DNA of 64,000 nt. Source: Limnochorda sp. L945t (GTDB lineage Bacteria > Bacillota > Limnochordia > Limnochordales > Geochordaceae). The notes below the pieces were generated by a model. The model saw nothing but the letters and a program-made list of their open reading frames with translations, ran no database searches and was not told the DNA's origin. The DNA is taken from NCBI RefSeq assembly GCF_035593305.1, contig NZ_CP141615.1, positions 1,612,001-1,676,000 on the forward strand, written 5' to 3'. The translations under genes and the position numbers were made by a program. This document shows positions 7,832-16,831 of this stretch, piece by piece; positions within the stretch are counted from its first letter, which is position 1; each line of letters starts with the position of its first letter.

Positions 7832-9148
7832 ATGAGCTGGTCTTCCATTGCAAGAGGCCAAGTCAGGCATCTAGTACTGGCGGCTGTGCGCCATCCTGTC
7901 GCACGCAACGCAGTCGCGCTTTACGCCGCGCGGGCGGTTAACTACGTGTTTCCGCTCATTCTCGTGCCATATCTTGCCCGTGTACTCAAGCCGAGCGGCT
8001 ACGGCATGGTGTTACTGGCGCAATCTCTGGCCATTTGGTTGACTCTGATCATGGAGTATGGCTTTGTCCTTTCCGCCACTCGGGAGGTGGCCCGACATCG
8101 ACGAGAGCGGGAGCATCTGAGAGACATCGTCAGCAGCGTCCTCGGTGCCCAATTATTGCTCGCTCTTACGGCTGCCTGTCTGACAGTCGCGTCCGGTTTT
8201 TTCGTGGACGCTTTTCGAGCCGAGCCCGGATTCGCAATCTTGGCATGGCTAATCGCGATCTCCCAGGCGTTCGCCCCCGTGTGGTATTTCCAAGGCATCG
8301 AGCTGATGACGTACCCCGCTACTGTGAACGTCATCGCCAAAGGGCTTGCCACAGGAGCCACCTTCCTGTGGGTCGGTCGCCCTGAGGATGCCTGGAAGGT
8401 GTTGGCATTACAGGGCATGGGCGGGTTCGTTGCGATGTGGATCCTGTTCGGGAAGATGGCCCGAGAGGTGCGGCCTTCGTGGCCAAGTGCTGGTAAAGTC
8501 AAAGCCGCTCTGCGGATGGGGTGGCCCCTGTTCTTCTATCGCGGCGCGGCGAGCTTGTTTACGACTGCCAACACCTTCGTCCTGGGCGTCTTCGTTCCCC
8601 CTGAGCGCGTTGCTTTCTATGCCGGACCCGAGAAAATCGCGAAGGCAATGCTTTCCACTTTGGAGCCCTTCGGCCAGGCCCTTTACCCTCGCATGACCCG
8701 CCTGGCTGCTGAGGACGAGGTCAAGGCCGGTCGGCTCGGACGCGCGGCACTTGGTCTGGTCGCCACCCTAGGAATGGTACTGGGCTTCGTCACCTGGGCG
8801 GGAGCATCTCCCTTTGTGAGGCTCTTTCTTGGTGACGATTATGCTCCAGCCATCCCGGTGTTAAGGGTTCTGGCCTGGGTGATCCCGGCAAGCGCATTGG
8901 GCAACTTCCTTGGCATCCAGTGGATGTTACCGTACGGGATGGACCGAGTCTTCAATACCATCATCGCATCCTCAGGGGTGCTGAATATTGCACTTGCCCT
9001 CGTCCTGGCGCCGACAAGAGGCCCACTGGGGATGGCCACAGCGGTTGTGGCCACCGAAGCCCTGATAGCTCTCAGCGCGTTCGCCGTTCTCTGGCGCCGC
9101 CGGGCTGCGCTGTTGAGGTTGATCCATTATCGGGGTCGATTGACTTGA
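7832..9148 (+). CDS. Polysaccharide flippase (Wzx/RfbX, MOP superfamily)
   Basis: A 438-aa integral membrane protein with about 12 hydrophobic segments along its length, of the oligosaccharide-flippase (MOP exporter) family. ALYAARAVNYVFPLILVPYL and GYGMVLLAQSLA near the N-terminus and LFLGDDYAPAIPVLRVLAW in the C-terminal half are typical of Wzx. It should translocate undecaprenyl-linked repeat units across the membrane. It is convergent with the glycosyltransferase operon (9197-18241) and completes the Wzx/Wzy pathway. The ribosome binding site is weak. GC content is visibly lower than in neighbouring housekeeping genes, as is common in polysaccharide loci. Confidence 0.88.
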   Translation: MSWSSIARGQVRHLVLAAVRHPVARNAVALYAARAVNYVFPLILVPYLARVLKPSGYGMVLLAQSLAIWLTLIMEYGFVLSATREVARHRREREHLRDIVSSVLGAQLLLALTAACLTVASGFFVDAFRAEPGFAILAWLIAISQAFAPVWYFQGIELMTYPATVNVIAKGLATGATFLWVGRPEDAWKVLALQGMGGFVAMWILFGKMAREVRPSWPSAGKVKAALRMGWPLFFYRGAASLFTTANTFVLGVFVPPERVAFYAGPEKIAKAMLSTLEPFGQALYPRMTRLAAEDEVKAGRLGRAALGLVATLGMVLGFVTWAGASPFVRLFLGDDYAPAIPVLRVLAWVIPASALGNFLGIQWMLPYGMDRVFNTIIASSGVLNIALALVLAPTRGPLGMATAVVATEALIALSAFAVLWRRRAALLRLIHYRGRLT

Positions 9149-9196
9149 TGGCATTGGCTACAGCGTCTCCGCGTTCATTGGAACAGGAGAAGGTCA

Positions 9197-10297
9197 TTAG
9201 CTTCCGGGTCTGCCCCGGCCGAGAAGTGACTCGTACAATGCGACGTGTTGGGTTGCGATCCTTTCCCAGTGTTCGCCTACGTCATGAGGGGCCGTCTTCA
9301 TGCCAGCGTAATGCCTGATGGCGCTCACCATCTGGTCTACGTCGCCCGGGGCGGCGTAATACATGTTACCATGCAGGCCCCTGAGCGTCGGGTGGCAGGT
9401 GACCGTAAACGTACCTTGGCTGGCGGCCGCCAGTACGCTTCCGCTGCGCTCGACGTGTCCGTCAAGCAGCGGAAAAACGGCCACGTCCGCGGCAGCCAGG
9501 TGACGAGCCACCTCTTCGGGTGGGAGGTAGCCAAGGAAATGAACCCTACTCGCAAGAATGGGCCGAGATAGTGCTGCCCGCAGTTCTTCAGCAAACCGCC
9601 CATTTTCGATGGGCCCAATCATGACCAAGTGGGCTCCCGGTAGGCGGCGCAATATTTCAGGGAAGAGGTGAACCCCCTTTGCGGCCTTAATCTGTCCGAA
9701 GTAACACATCATCACGCCACCTTTAGGAACCCCAAGTCGCTGGCGCAAGCCTTCAGCCTCGGGCGGAGTCAGGCGGGTGACAGGCATGTTGGAGGCTATC
9801 GGAATGATTTGGACAACCCTCTTCTGAGCCACAGCATTCCGAAACCGCCCCCACTGGGCATACAGGTTGTTCCTTTCCACAAAGATAACGCCGTGAGCGG
9901 CCAGAAGAGGTAAGCTATTGTACGCCAGCGACAGGTAGGTCTTGGCAGGCTCGTGGATGGTGACCACTACGCGGCTTCGGCGCGCCCAAAGGTGGAGCAG
10001 TGCTGGGAGAAGGCGAGAGCCTGGAGTGCGGCCATATAACAGCGCCGGGTACTGAACATGAACGATGTCAGCGGCTAGATCTGCCACTAGGGCAGCAAGT
10101 CGTGCAGTCTCGCGGATGCGAAACGAGGAGATGACCGGCTCCACGTGCTTATCATCAGGGGCCGGGGTCGCGCTGCGTGGAACCAAGAGCCTCACATCAA
10201 CGCCCGTGTCAATCAAGGCCTTCGCAAGCCGGGCCGTATAGTCTCCGACCCCGCAAGGATCTGGCGGGTAAGAGCCGCTAATAAGCGCTACGCGCAC
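9197..10297 (-). CDS. GT4-like glycosyltransferase
   Basis: A 366-aa cytoplasmic or membrane-associated glycosyltransferase of GT-B fold. The N-terminal lobe has ALISGSYPPDPCGVGDYTAR, the donor-domain side has CYFGQIKAAKGVHLFPEIL and LVMIGPIENG. The usual E-x7-E motif is replaced by VERSGSVLAAASQ, so the catalytic second Glu is not obvious; it may be a divergent GT4 enzyme. It is the last gene of the leftward exopolysaccharide operon, 15 bp after the polymerase gene. Sugar specificity cannot be read from the sequence. Confidence 0.8.
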   Translation of the reverse strand: MRVALISGSYPPDPCGVGDYTARLAKALIDTGVDVRLLVPRSATPAPDDKHVEPVISSFRIRETARLAALVADLAADIVHVQYPALLYGRTPGSRLLPALLHLWARRSRVVVTIHEPAKTYLSLAYNSLPLLAAHGVIFVERNNLYAQWGRFRNAVAQKRVVQIIPIASNMPVTRLTPPEAEGLRQRLGVPKGGVMMCYFGQIKAAKGVHLFPEILRRLPGAHLVMIGPIENGRFAEELRAALSRPILASRVHFLGYLPPEEVARHLAAADVAVFPLLDGHVERSGSVLAAASQGTFTVTCHPTLRGLHGNMYYAAPGDVDQMVSAIRHYAGMKTAPHDVGEHWERIATQHVALYESLLGRGRPGS

Positions 10298-10312
10298 CGA
10301 GCCCCGCCCCCT

Positions 10313-11737
10313 TCAGCTCGGGAGCCCCCCTCCCTGCAGCTCGGACGAGGTGGACGCGGTGCTACCAATGCCTTGCGTTGTCCCCCTTACCGGCACCTCA
10401 GCAGCCGGCGGCTCGGCAACGCCGAGAACCATGGCGTATACGAAGGGCTCCCACACATGATGCACGAAGGGGTAACCGAACAGAGACCCGACGAGTGCGG
10501 CCACTACACCCGCAAAGCCCCCCGCTGTCAGCAGGTTATTTGTAAGGGCTTCCTTCGTTACCCATCGGCGAGCCTCATGCAGTCGCCGAGCGTACTGGAT
10601 GAACATGCTCGTAACCCATACGGCCAGTGACGCCAGTCCGACGATCCCTCCTTCAGCCGCCACGTGAAGAGGCAGGTTATGAGGAAACTCCAGCTCCAAC
10701 GCAAGTGGTACCAACTGTTTCTCGACAGATCCAGTCGGCCGGATGTAAGCAGGTAGACGGGATTGAAAGTTTCCGGGCCCGACGCCAAGCCACGGGTTGT
10801 CCAGGAACATCGCCCAGGAAGCCCTGAGCATCATCCATCTAACCCTGTCGCCCGCTGAATCGAGGGAGACGATGGACACTGCCCGGCGGGTCAGGGTATG
10901 CAGCACATTCGAGCCGGGTCCGGAACGTGCAAGGAGCACCGCCCCTACTACAACACCCGTTGCGACCAGCGCGATGAGGGTACCGATGAGAACCGCTCTG
11001 CCATCCCGATGACCAGCGAGGACTACTACCACGATGGGCAGGGCCACCAAGAGCGAGATCCAGCTCCCCCGAGACAGGCTGACGGCAAGAGCGATCGCCA
11101 TGAGGGCCAGGGAAAGACCGATGGTGGCCCGCGCGCCCAGACGACTCCTTTCTAGGATCGCTTGATACAGGAGGGAGAGCGAAACTGGAAAAATGCTCGC
11201 TAAGTACGCACCCACTGTGTTGGGACTGCCCATCGTAACGACCGGGCGGGTACCTGCATAACTCCATCCTGCTGGACCCCGGAATGCCTCGACGATAGCG
11301 AGGCCAGAAACGATGGCCCCGGCTAGGGTGAGCACCCACGCCAGTGTACGGCGCTGATCGGCCGTGCGGACTGTATCGGCGACCGCGAAGAAGACGGCGA
11401 AGATGCCCGCGATCTTCACAGCTTCCCTGAGAGCCACCACGCGATCCGTGGCCGGCAGGATCGCCAGAAAATGGGCACCTACGAATAGTAGTGTGGGAAA
11501 GAGAAGCGGTGGGCTCGCACGGCCTGGTTGCCGCCGTATGCGGTTTGTAAGCCAGAGCAACACAATCAGCGCCGCGAGCAGGTCAGTCGTCGTCAGGCGA
11601 AAGGGCAAGTTGTCGAATTCGAAGAAGAAGGGCGTTAAAAAGACATGGACCAGCACCATGGCCCACAGCCATCTGTTCTGGCCGGCCGAGCTGACGTAGC
11701 CCCCCATCGGAGAAACTCCCGGCAAAAGGTGGCTCAT
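10313..11737 (-). CDS. O-antigen ligase/polymerase family protein (Wzy_C)
   Basis: A 474-aa protein with about 11-12 transmembrane segments. The large extracytoplasmic loop holds DNPWLGVGPGNFQSRLPAY, the Wzy_C/O-antigen-ligase signature, followed by ELEFPHNLPLHVAAEGGIVG with the conserved HN-H spacing. It probably polymerises flipped repeat units outside the membrane. The start overlaps the stop of the preceding glycosyltransferase gene by ATGA (11737-11734), indicating translational coupling. Confidence 0.85.
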   Translation of the reverse strand: MSHLLPGVSPMGGYVSSAGQNRWLWAMVLVHVFLTPFFFEFDNLPFRLTTTDLLAALIVLLWLTNRIRRQPGRASPPLLFPTLLFVGAHFLAILPATDRVVALREAVKIAGIFAVFFAVADTVRTADQRRTLAWVLTLAGAIVSGLAIVEAFRGPAGWSYAGTRPVVTMGSPNTVGAYLASIFPVSLSLLYQAILERSRLGARATIGLSLALMAIALAVSLSRGSWISLLVALPIVVVVLAGHRDGRAVLIGTLIALVATGVVVGAVLLARSGPGSNVLHTLTRRAVSIVSLDSAGDRVRWMMLRASWAMFLDNPWLGVGPGNFQSRLPAYIRPTGSVEKQLVPLALELEFPHNLPLHVAAEGGIVGLASLAVWVTSMFIQYARRLHEARRWVTKEALTNNLLTAGGFAGVVAALVGSLFGYPFVHHVWEPFVYAMVLGVAEPPAAEVPVRGTTQGIGSTASTSSELQGGGLPS

Positions 11738-12975
11738 TGCATCTCCACCGCTCGCGAAGCAATTTCCTCAGGTAGCTCATGGTGGTTTGCTAGCCCCCGC
11801 CTCGCATAGGCTTGGCGGTAAACGTCCATCGTCTGGGCAGCCACTCGTTCCCACGTAAAGTGTTTGGCAACCCGGTCCACACCCGACATGCCCAGTTGCG
11901 CGGAAAGCATCGAATCCGACTGAAGCAACCGCAAGCACCGGGCGAGGTCGTTCGAGTCGCCCTCGCGGAAAACCAGGCCGGCATCGCCGACTACCCGGGG
12001 GATCTCACCTGAAGAAGAGCCGACCGCGGGGACGCCACACGCCATCGCCTCGATGAGGACCCGTCCGAACTGCTCTTTCCATCGGGGCGTGGTGAGCGAC
12101 GGGAGCACGAGGACGTCCATGGCGCTAAGGTAGCCGGGCAAGTCGCTGTGACCCAGCGCGCCGAGAAACGAGACGCGGTGATGGATGCCGAGTTGACGCG
12201 CCAATTCCTCGAGAGCGGGGCGTTCAGGCCCTTGCCCAATGACCACGACGTGCCACGCTCCCTCCAGTAACGCTGCGGCCTTGAGGAGGGTCGCTACCCC
12301 CTTTTCGGGAACGAGCCGACCCACGTAGCCTATGACGAATGAGGCCCCGCCCCGGACCGTCGCCCGTATCGCCGGGTCGTCAACGCGCCGAAAGTCATCC
12401 ATGCTCGTGCCAAGCGGTACAACCGAAATAGGGACTTTGGCCCCCTTTCGCACCAGTACGTCCTGGATCTCACTCGTACCCGCGATCAGGTGGTCGGCCC
12501 GGGACAGAACCCGGCGCTCGACCCACGAGAACGGGGGAGGATAGCGCTTGTAGAGGTTCTGCCAGGCTTCGAAAACCATGGCCGCTCGGGGCCGCAACAG
12601 GCCAGCGAGGGCGAGGGCCTGCGCCGCACTCAGGCTGAAGGGCTCCTCGTGAACGTGCACCACTTGGGGACGGACGGCCTTCCACAGGCGTGCCAGAGAG
12701 CCTGTGTACAGATACAGCGCGCCGTGCTTGGGCCATACCACTTTCAGCGGGACCACTCGGTACCCGTCACCTTCGAAGCCGGTGGTTTTCACCACTCGGC
12801 CGTTCTCATGCCATCTGGAGGGTACCGCGACCGTGAGTTCGGCTCCTGCTCGGACGAGAGCCTCGAAACGCCGGCGATGAGCGCCGCCCGCCGCACCGTG
12901 CCACACAAGAAGCACTCTGAGGCGGGACCGGGTGCCCGCCTTAGGTGGCACGACGCCCAAGGAAGGGCTGGTCAA
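11734..12975 (-). CDS. GT4 family glycosyltransferase
   Basis: A 413-aa GT-B enzyme. VHVHEEPFSLSAAQALALAG lies in the acceptor lobe; IGYVGRLVPEKGVATLLKAA, VVVIGQGPERPALEELA and the E-x7-E motif EQFGRVLIE lie in the donor lobe. The start is TTG 12975, overlapping the upstream stop as TTGA, with GGGGGGTG upstream. It sits in the middle of the exopolysaccharide operon and overlaps the polymerase start by ATGA. Donor and acceptor sugars unknown. Confidence 0.87.
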   Translation of the reverse strand: MTSPSLGVVPPKAGTRSRLRVLLVWHGAAGGAHRRRFEALVRAGAELTVAVPSRWHENGRVVKTTGFEGDGYRVVPLKVVWPKHGALYLYTGSLARLWKAVRPQVVHVHEEPFSLSAAQALALAGLLRPRAAMVFEAWQNLYKRYPPPFSWVERRVLSRADHLIAGTSEIQDVLVRKGAKVPISVVPLGTSMDDFRRVDDPAIRATVRGGASFVIGYVGRLVPEKGVATLLKAAALLEGAWHVVVIGQGPERPALEELARQLGIHHRVSFLGALGHSDLPGYLSAMDVLVLPSLTTPRWKEQFGRVLIEAMACGVPAVGSSSGEIPRVVGDAGLVFREGDSNDLARCLRLLQSDSMLSAQLGMSGVDRVAKHFTWERVAAQTMDVYRQAYARRGLANHHELPEEIASRAVEMQ

Positions 12976-14162
12976 CGGAGCACACCCCCCGACAGCGTTG
13001 CGCTGTTTCGCACAACGCGTTCTCCCACGGCCAGGATGGCCTCCGAGTGATGGTCCCAGGTGTGTTGGAGGGCCGTCTTTCTGGCGGATTCGCCAAGCCG
13101 CGCCCGCAGCCCACTATCGCTGAGCAGTCGATTCACCGCTGACGCGACCTCAGCCGGGTCACCGTACGTGTCAAGCACGACGCCGTTCTCCCATTGCCTG
13201 ATGAGCTCGCTCACGCCGGCGTCGGAAGAGACAATCACCGGCACGGCGCAGGCCATGGCCTCGAGCGCCACCATCCCAAAAGCATCCATGCGGCTCGGGA
13301 ACACGAAGACGTCCGCCGAACGGAAGTATCGGGGCATGTCGTCGCGAGCCCCCGCCAAGTGCACCCGGCCTGCGACTCCAAGCTCGCCGGCCAGCGCCCG
13401 CATATATGGTTCGGCAATGGGGTCGTGGCCTACGACCACCAAGTGGGCCTTTGGGTTGTGCAGGCCCGCGAGGGCTCGGATTACCACGTCGAGCCCCTTG
13501 CGCCTGTACTCTTGCCCGGCGAACACAAGCACCGCTGCATCGGGAGGCAGAGCAAGGTGTCCCATCACCTGAGCCCTGGCCTCTTCACGTCCGGTCGGCG
13601 AGAATTCGTGGATGTCAACGCCCGGGTACACGACAGTGACCTCATCTGGGTCGATCCGGTAGAAGTGCTGTAGCTGTGTCACGACCTGGCGTGAGACAGC
13701 CACGATGGCTCCATGTCCTCCCCTGCGGTAGTTGTAGCGTTCGACCCTCAGTATGAAGCCGTTCAAGGGATTACCGATACCGCGGGACGGCAGGTGACGC
13801 CTCGTTTGCATCCAGGCTGCATGGCAACTGGTCGCCACGAGCACGTCCTGATATAGGCTCTGGCCCACTCCGTAGTTGATGACGAGGTCGTACAAGGGTC
13901 GCTGATGACGCAGGTACAAGGAGGCCGCGGCCACAAAGGGAGGGACCTCCAGCATTGAGCGAAGAGGACGGCCGGCAGAGCTGAATCGGGGTATGGGAAG
14001 GCGGACAACCCTGAGGCGTTCGTGGTGCAGGGGCGAGTTATCCCGCGCGGTAATCACATCGACTTGGTGACCTCGCTGGAGCAGCCACTTCACGGCTTCG
14101 GTCACCGACCGCTCAATGCCGCCGGTGGGTCGGAACTCCCATATGGGAAACGCAATGCGCAT
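12972..14162 (-). CDS. GT4 family glycosyltransferase
   Basis: A 396-aa GT-B enzyme beginning MRIAFPIWEFRPTGGIERSV, the typical glycine-rich N-terminal loop. The donor lobe has VLVFAGQEYRRKGLDVVIRA, LVVVGHDP and DAFGMVALEAMACAVPVIVS, where the first Glu of E-x7-E is Asp. ATG 14162 is chosen for GGAGGT 6-7 nt upstream; the frame is open further to 14336 without a site. It overlaps the following gene's TTG start by 4 nt. Part of the exopolysaccharide operon. Confidence 0.87.
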   Translation of the reverse strand: MRIAFPIWEFRPTGGIERSVTEAVKWLLQRGHQVDVITARDNSPLHHERLRVVRLPIPRFSSAGRPLRSMLEVPPFVAAASLYLRHQRPLYDLVINYGVGQSLYQDVLVATSCHAAWMQTRRHLPSRGIGNPLNGFILRVERYNYRRGGHGAIVAVSRQVVTQLQHFYRIDPDEVTVVYPGVDIHEFSPTGREEARAQVMGHLALPPDAAVLVFAGQEYRRKGLDVVIRALAGLHNPKAHLVVVGHDPIAEPYMRALAGELGVAGRVHLAGARDDMPRYFRSADVFVFPSRMDAFGMVALEAMACAVPVIVSSDAGVSELIRQWENGVVLDTYGDPAEVASAVNRLLSDSGLRARLGESARKTALQHTWDHHSEAILAVGERVVRNSATLSGGVLR

Positions 14163-14187
14163 GCGGCGGACCTCCAAAAGCGGGGTG

Positions 14188-15264
14188 TCACCTGATCGGG
14201 CGGGCTTCCGGCGAAGCTGCGCAGGGGCTCGCCTTCTCACGGGCAAGGGCATGGAGCTCTTCCAGAACTTGCCACGTCGACTCGGCTGAACCCTGCCAAG
14301 AGTAGTCCCTGGATCTCCGTAACCCGCGTTCAGCAAGCTCGGCCCGCCTCTCAGCGGACCCGGCCAGCGATACCACGGTCGTCGCCAGCGTGCGGGCGTC
14401 GATCGGCGGCACCAAGAGGGCGGCGTCGCCCGCTACCTCCCGCAGGGCCGGGATGTCCGACGCGATCACCGGGACCCCGCAGGCCATCGCCTCGAGCACG
14501 GGGAGCCCAAACCCTTCGTAAAGCGAGGGGTAGACGAAGCACACGGCTCCGGAATACAGGCCCGGCAGGTTGTCGTCGCCGACGTGGCCCACCAGAAGCG
14601 TGCGGGGCGGGAACTCCCGAAAGCCGGGATTGCGAAAGGCTCGGTACGTCCCGCCGGCGATGACCAGCCAGACGTCAGCCAGTCGCGAAGAGGCCTGGCG
14701 CCAGGCATCCAGCAGGACCCGGAGGTTCTTCCGGGGCTCCAGCGATCCCACGTACAGCACATAGCGCTCCGGCAACCGTAGCGCCCGTCGCACGGTCTCC
14801 ACTGCCTCAGGCGGTTGGGGCCGGAAACGAGCATCGACCCCGTTTGGGATCACCTCAATCGCCTCGTCTGGTACCCCCAGCCGGTCCACGAGGCGAGCGG
14901 CGCAAAACTGAGACACGGTGATGATTCGCCTCACCCTCCGTACGAGACGGGGCAAGAGCCATGCATACCACCGAGCGAAAGCCGGAGCAAACCACTCGGG
15001 ATGCTCGAGGACGGCCAGGTCGTGGATTGTCACCACCTGGTTGCACACGCGCAGGGGGCCTGTGTTCGCCGGGCTCCACAGGAGGTCGGCGCCGGCCCAA
15101 GAGGGCAACACCAGTTGTTCCCAGAGGTGGCCGGCAGCGCCCCGTGCCAGCCTGGAAGGGGAGATCACCTTCACCCGGGGGCCTAGGCGCCGCACCATCT
15201 CGCGGGCGTAGCGCTGGACACCCGTCAGCGGCTGCCGGGTGAAGCGTCCGTTGACCACTACCAC
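14188..15264 (-). CDS. GT4 family glycosyltransferase (mannosyltransferase-like)
   Basis: The N-terminus VVVNGRFTRQPLTGVQRYAR resembles GT1/GT4 mannosyltransferases. VTIHDLAVLEHPEWF, ITVSQFCAARLV, the donor-lobe segment YVLYVGSLEPRKNLRVLLDA and EGFGLPVLEAMACGVPVIAS (complete E-x7-E) follow. About 358 aa. GTG 15264 is chosen; a CTG at 15273 with GGAAGGG 6-7 nt upstream is an alternative and would overlap the upstream stop. The gene is directly coupled to the initiating transferase. Confidence 0.86.
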   Translation of the reverse strand: MVVVNGRFTRQPLTGVQRYAREMVRRLGPRVKVISPSRLARGAAGHLWEQLVLPSWAGADLLWSPANTGPLRVCNQVVTIHDLAVLEHPEWFAPAFARWYAWLLPRLVRRVRRIITVSQFCAARLVDRLGVPDEAIEVIPNGVDARFRPQPPEAVETVRRALRLPERYVLYVGSLEPRKNLRVLLDAWRQASSRLADVWLVIAGGTYRAFRNPGFREFPPRTLLVGHVGDDNLPGLYSGAVCFVYPSLYEGFGLPVLEAMACGVPVIASDIPALREVAGDAALLVPPIDARTLATTVVSLAGSAERRAELAERGLRRSRDYSWQGSAESTWQVLEELHALAREKASPCAASPEARPIR

Positions 15265-15269
15265 CGGAG

Positions 15270-16784
15270 TCAGTACGCACCCTTCCCGCTGAGGACGGCC
15301 GTGACCGTGCGCATCAGGATGTAGACGTCCAGCCACACCGACCAGTTGCGGATGTAGTAGGAGTCGAGTTCGACCCGCTCTTCGTACGAGGTGTCGTTGC
15401 GGCCCGAGACCTGCCAGAGACCGGTGAGGCCAGGGCGCACCCGGCTGTAGAGGTCGAACGCCGGGCCGTACTTGGCCGCCTCGTCCGCCACGATGGGGCG
15501 GGGCCCGACCAGGCTCATGTCGCCCCGGAGAACGTTCCAGAGCTGTGGCAGCTCGTCCAGGCTGAAGCGGCGAAGGAATCGGCCGACTCGGGTGATGCGG
15601 GGGTCGTTCTTCAGCTTGTGCTCCCGAGCCCACTCGTCGCGGAGGGCGGCGTCTCGGGCCAGCGACTCACGGAGAACCGAGTCGGCATTGGGCACCATCG
15701 TGCGAAACTTGAGCGCCCTGAACCTCCGCCCGCCCTGCCCGACGCGCTCGTGACCGAACAGCACAGGGCCGGGCGAGTCGAGCTTGACCGCAACGACGAT
15801 GAGCGCCATCACCGGCAAGGCCACGACGCTGACGGCGAGCGCCAGCAGGAGTTCGGCAAGGCGCTTGACGGCCCGCATGCGGCGGTCCAGCAGGTTGCTG
15901 CGGATGTCGAGGAGGAGAATCCCCTGCAGGTCGCGGGCGCTCACCCACATGCTCGGCAGGTGGAAGAGGTCGGGGACGACGCTCACTCGTAGGAAGCGGC
16001 GCGCCTGGCGGTCCACGATGTCGGCCAGCCGCTGCCAGGAGGCGCCCGGGATGGCGAGGACAGCACGGGAGATACGGCCTGCGGCAGCAAGCGAGGTGCA
16101 CAGCTCGAGGCCTCCCAGCACGGGGATGCCGTTCATGGACGTGTTCCACTTCGACGGGTCGTCGTCGAGGACGGCGACGGGGCGCCATCCGAGGCCCGGG
16201 TTGGCCCTCAGACGCCGGACGACCAGGTGGCCGGTCTGGCCTGCGCCCAGGATGACGACGGGTTCGCCCCACCACTCGGTGCGGCTCAGGAGGGAGCGCA
16301 GAAGGGCGCGGGTAGCGGGAAGCGCCACCGTCGTGAGTGCCCAGGCTGTGAGCAGAATGCCTCGCGAGTACAGGTGGCCTGCCTTCATCAGAAACGTGGC
16401 GGTGACGAGCGCCAGGAACACAAGCGACGTTACGTAGGCGTAGCGGCGGAGTTCCTCCACCGGCCCGAGGCCGTAGCCCGGGTAGAGACCGGCGACAGAG
16501 AGACCGGCGACGAACAGGAGCGCGGCCGGCGCGAGCTCCAGGTAGTCGGCCGGGGTCAGCATGCCGCCCGTCCACAGGCGCAACCCGTATGCGAGGGCGC
16601 CGCAGGCGAGGACGACGGCGAGGTCCGAGACCGCCAGCAAGGCCGGGATAGCCAGCCGCTGTGCCGCCTTCTGCCGGACGAACAGCCCGGCGAGACGGCC
16701 GGCGGCCGCGGTTGCGGCTCCGTTTGCGGTTGTGCCTGTGGCTGCGGTCGTGCTTGTCGCCGCGGTTCTGGCTGCGACGTTCAT
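15270..16784 (-). CDS. Exopolysaccharide polyprenyl glycosylphosphotransferase (priming enzyme)
   Basis: A 504-aa WbaP/WcaJ-type enzyme that transfers a sugar-1-phosphate to undecaprenyl phosphate, starting repeat-unit synthesis. An unusual Ala/Thr-rich low-complexity head (residues 1-28) precedes four hydrophobic segments, a Rossmann-like CoA-binding domain (VVILGAGQTGHLVVRRLRA, about 174), a fifth membrane segment, and the catalytic domain with KLDSPGPVLFGHERVGQGGR, LKFRTM, DELPQLWNVLRGDMSLVGPR and RPGLTGLWQVSGRNDTSYEE. It is full length. A broken C-terminal fragment of a relative lies at 4240-4400. Confidence 0.92.
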   Translation of the reverse strand: MNVAARTAATSTTAATGTTANGAATAAAGRLAGLFVRQKAAQRLAIPALLAVSDLAVVLACGALAYGLRLWTGGMLTPADYLELAPAALLFVAGLSVAGLYPGYGLGPVEELRRYAYVTSLVFLALVTATFLMKAGHLYSRGILLTAWALTTVALPATRALLRSLLSRTEWWGEPVVILGAGQTGHLVVRRLRANPGLGWRPVAVLDDDPSKWNTSMNGIPVLGGLELCTSLAAAGRISRAVLAIPGASWQRLADIVDRQARRFLRVSVVPDLFHLPSMWVSARDLQGILLLDIRSNLLDRRMRAVKRLAELLLALAVSVVALPVMALIVVAVKLDSPGPVLFGHERVGQGGRRFRALKFRTMVPNADSVLRESLARDAALRDEWAREHKLKNDPRITRVGRFLRRFSLDELPQLWNVLRGDMSLVGPRPIVADEAAKYGPAFDLYSRVRPGLTGLWQVSGRNDTSYEERVELDSYYIRNWSVWLDVYILMRTVTAVLSGKGAY

Positions 16785-16831
16785 GCAGGCTTGTCCCCCA
16801 TCGGCTCAGAAAGCGGCGCCGCGCGGATGGG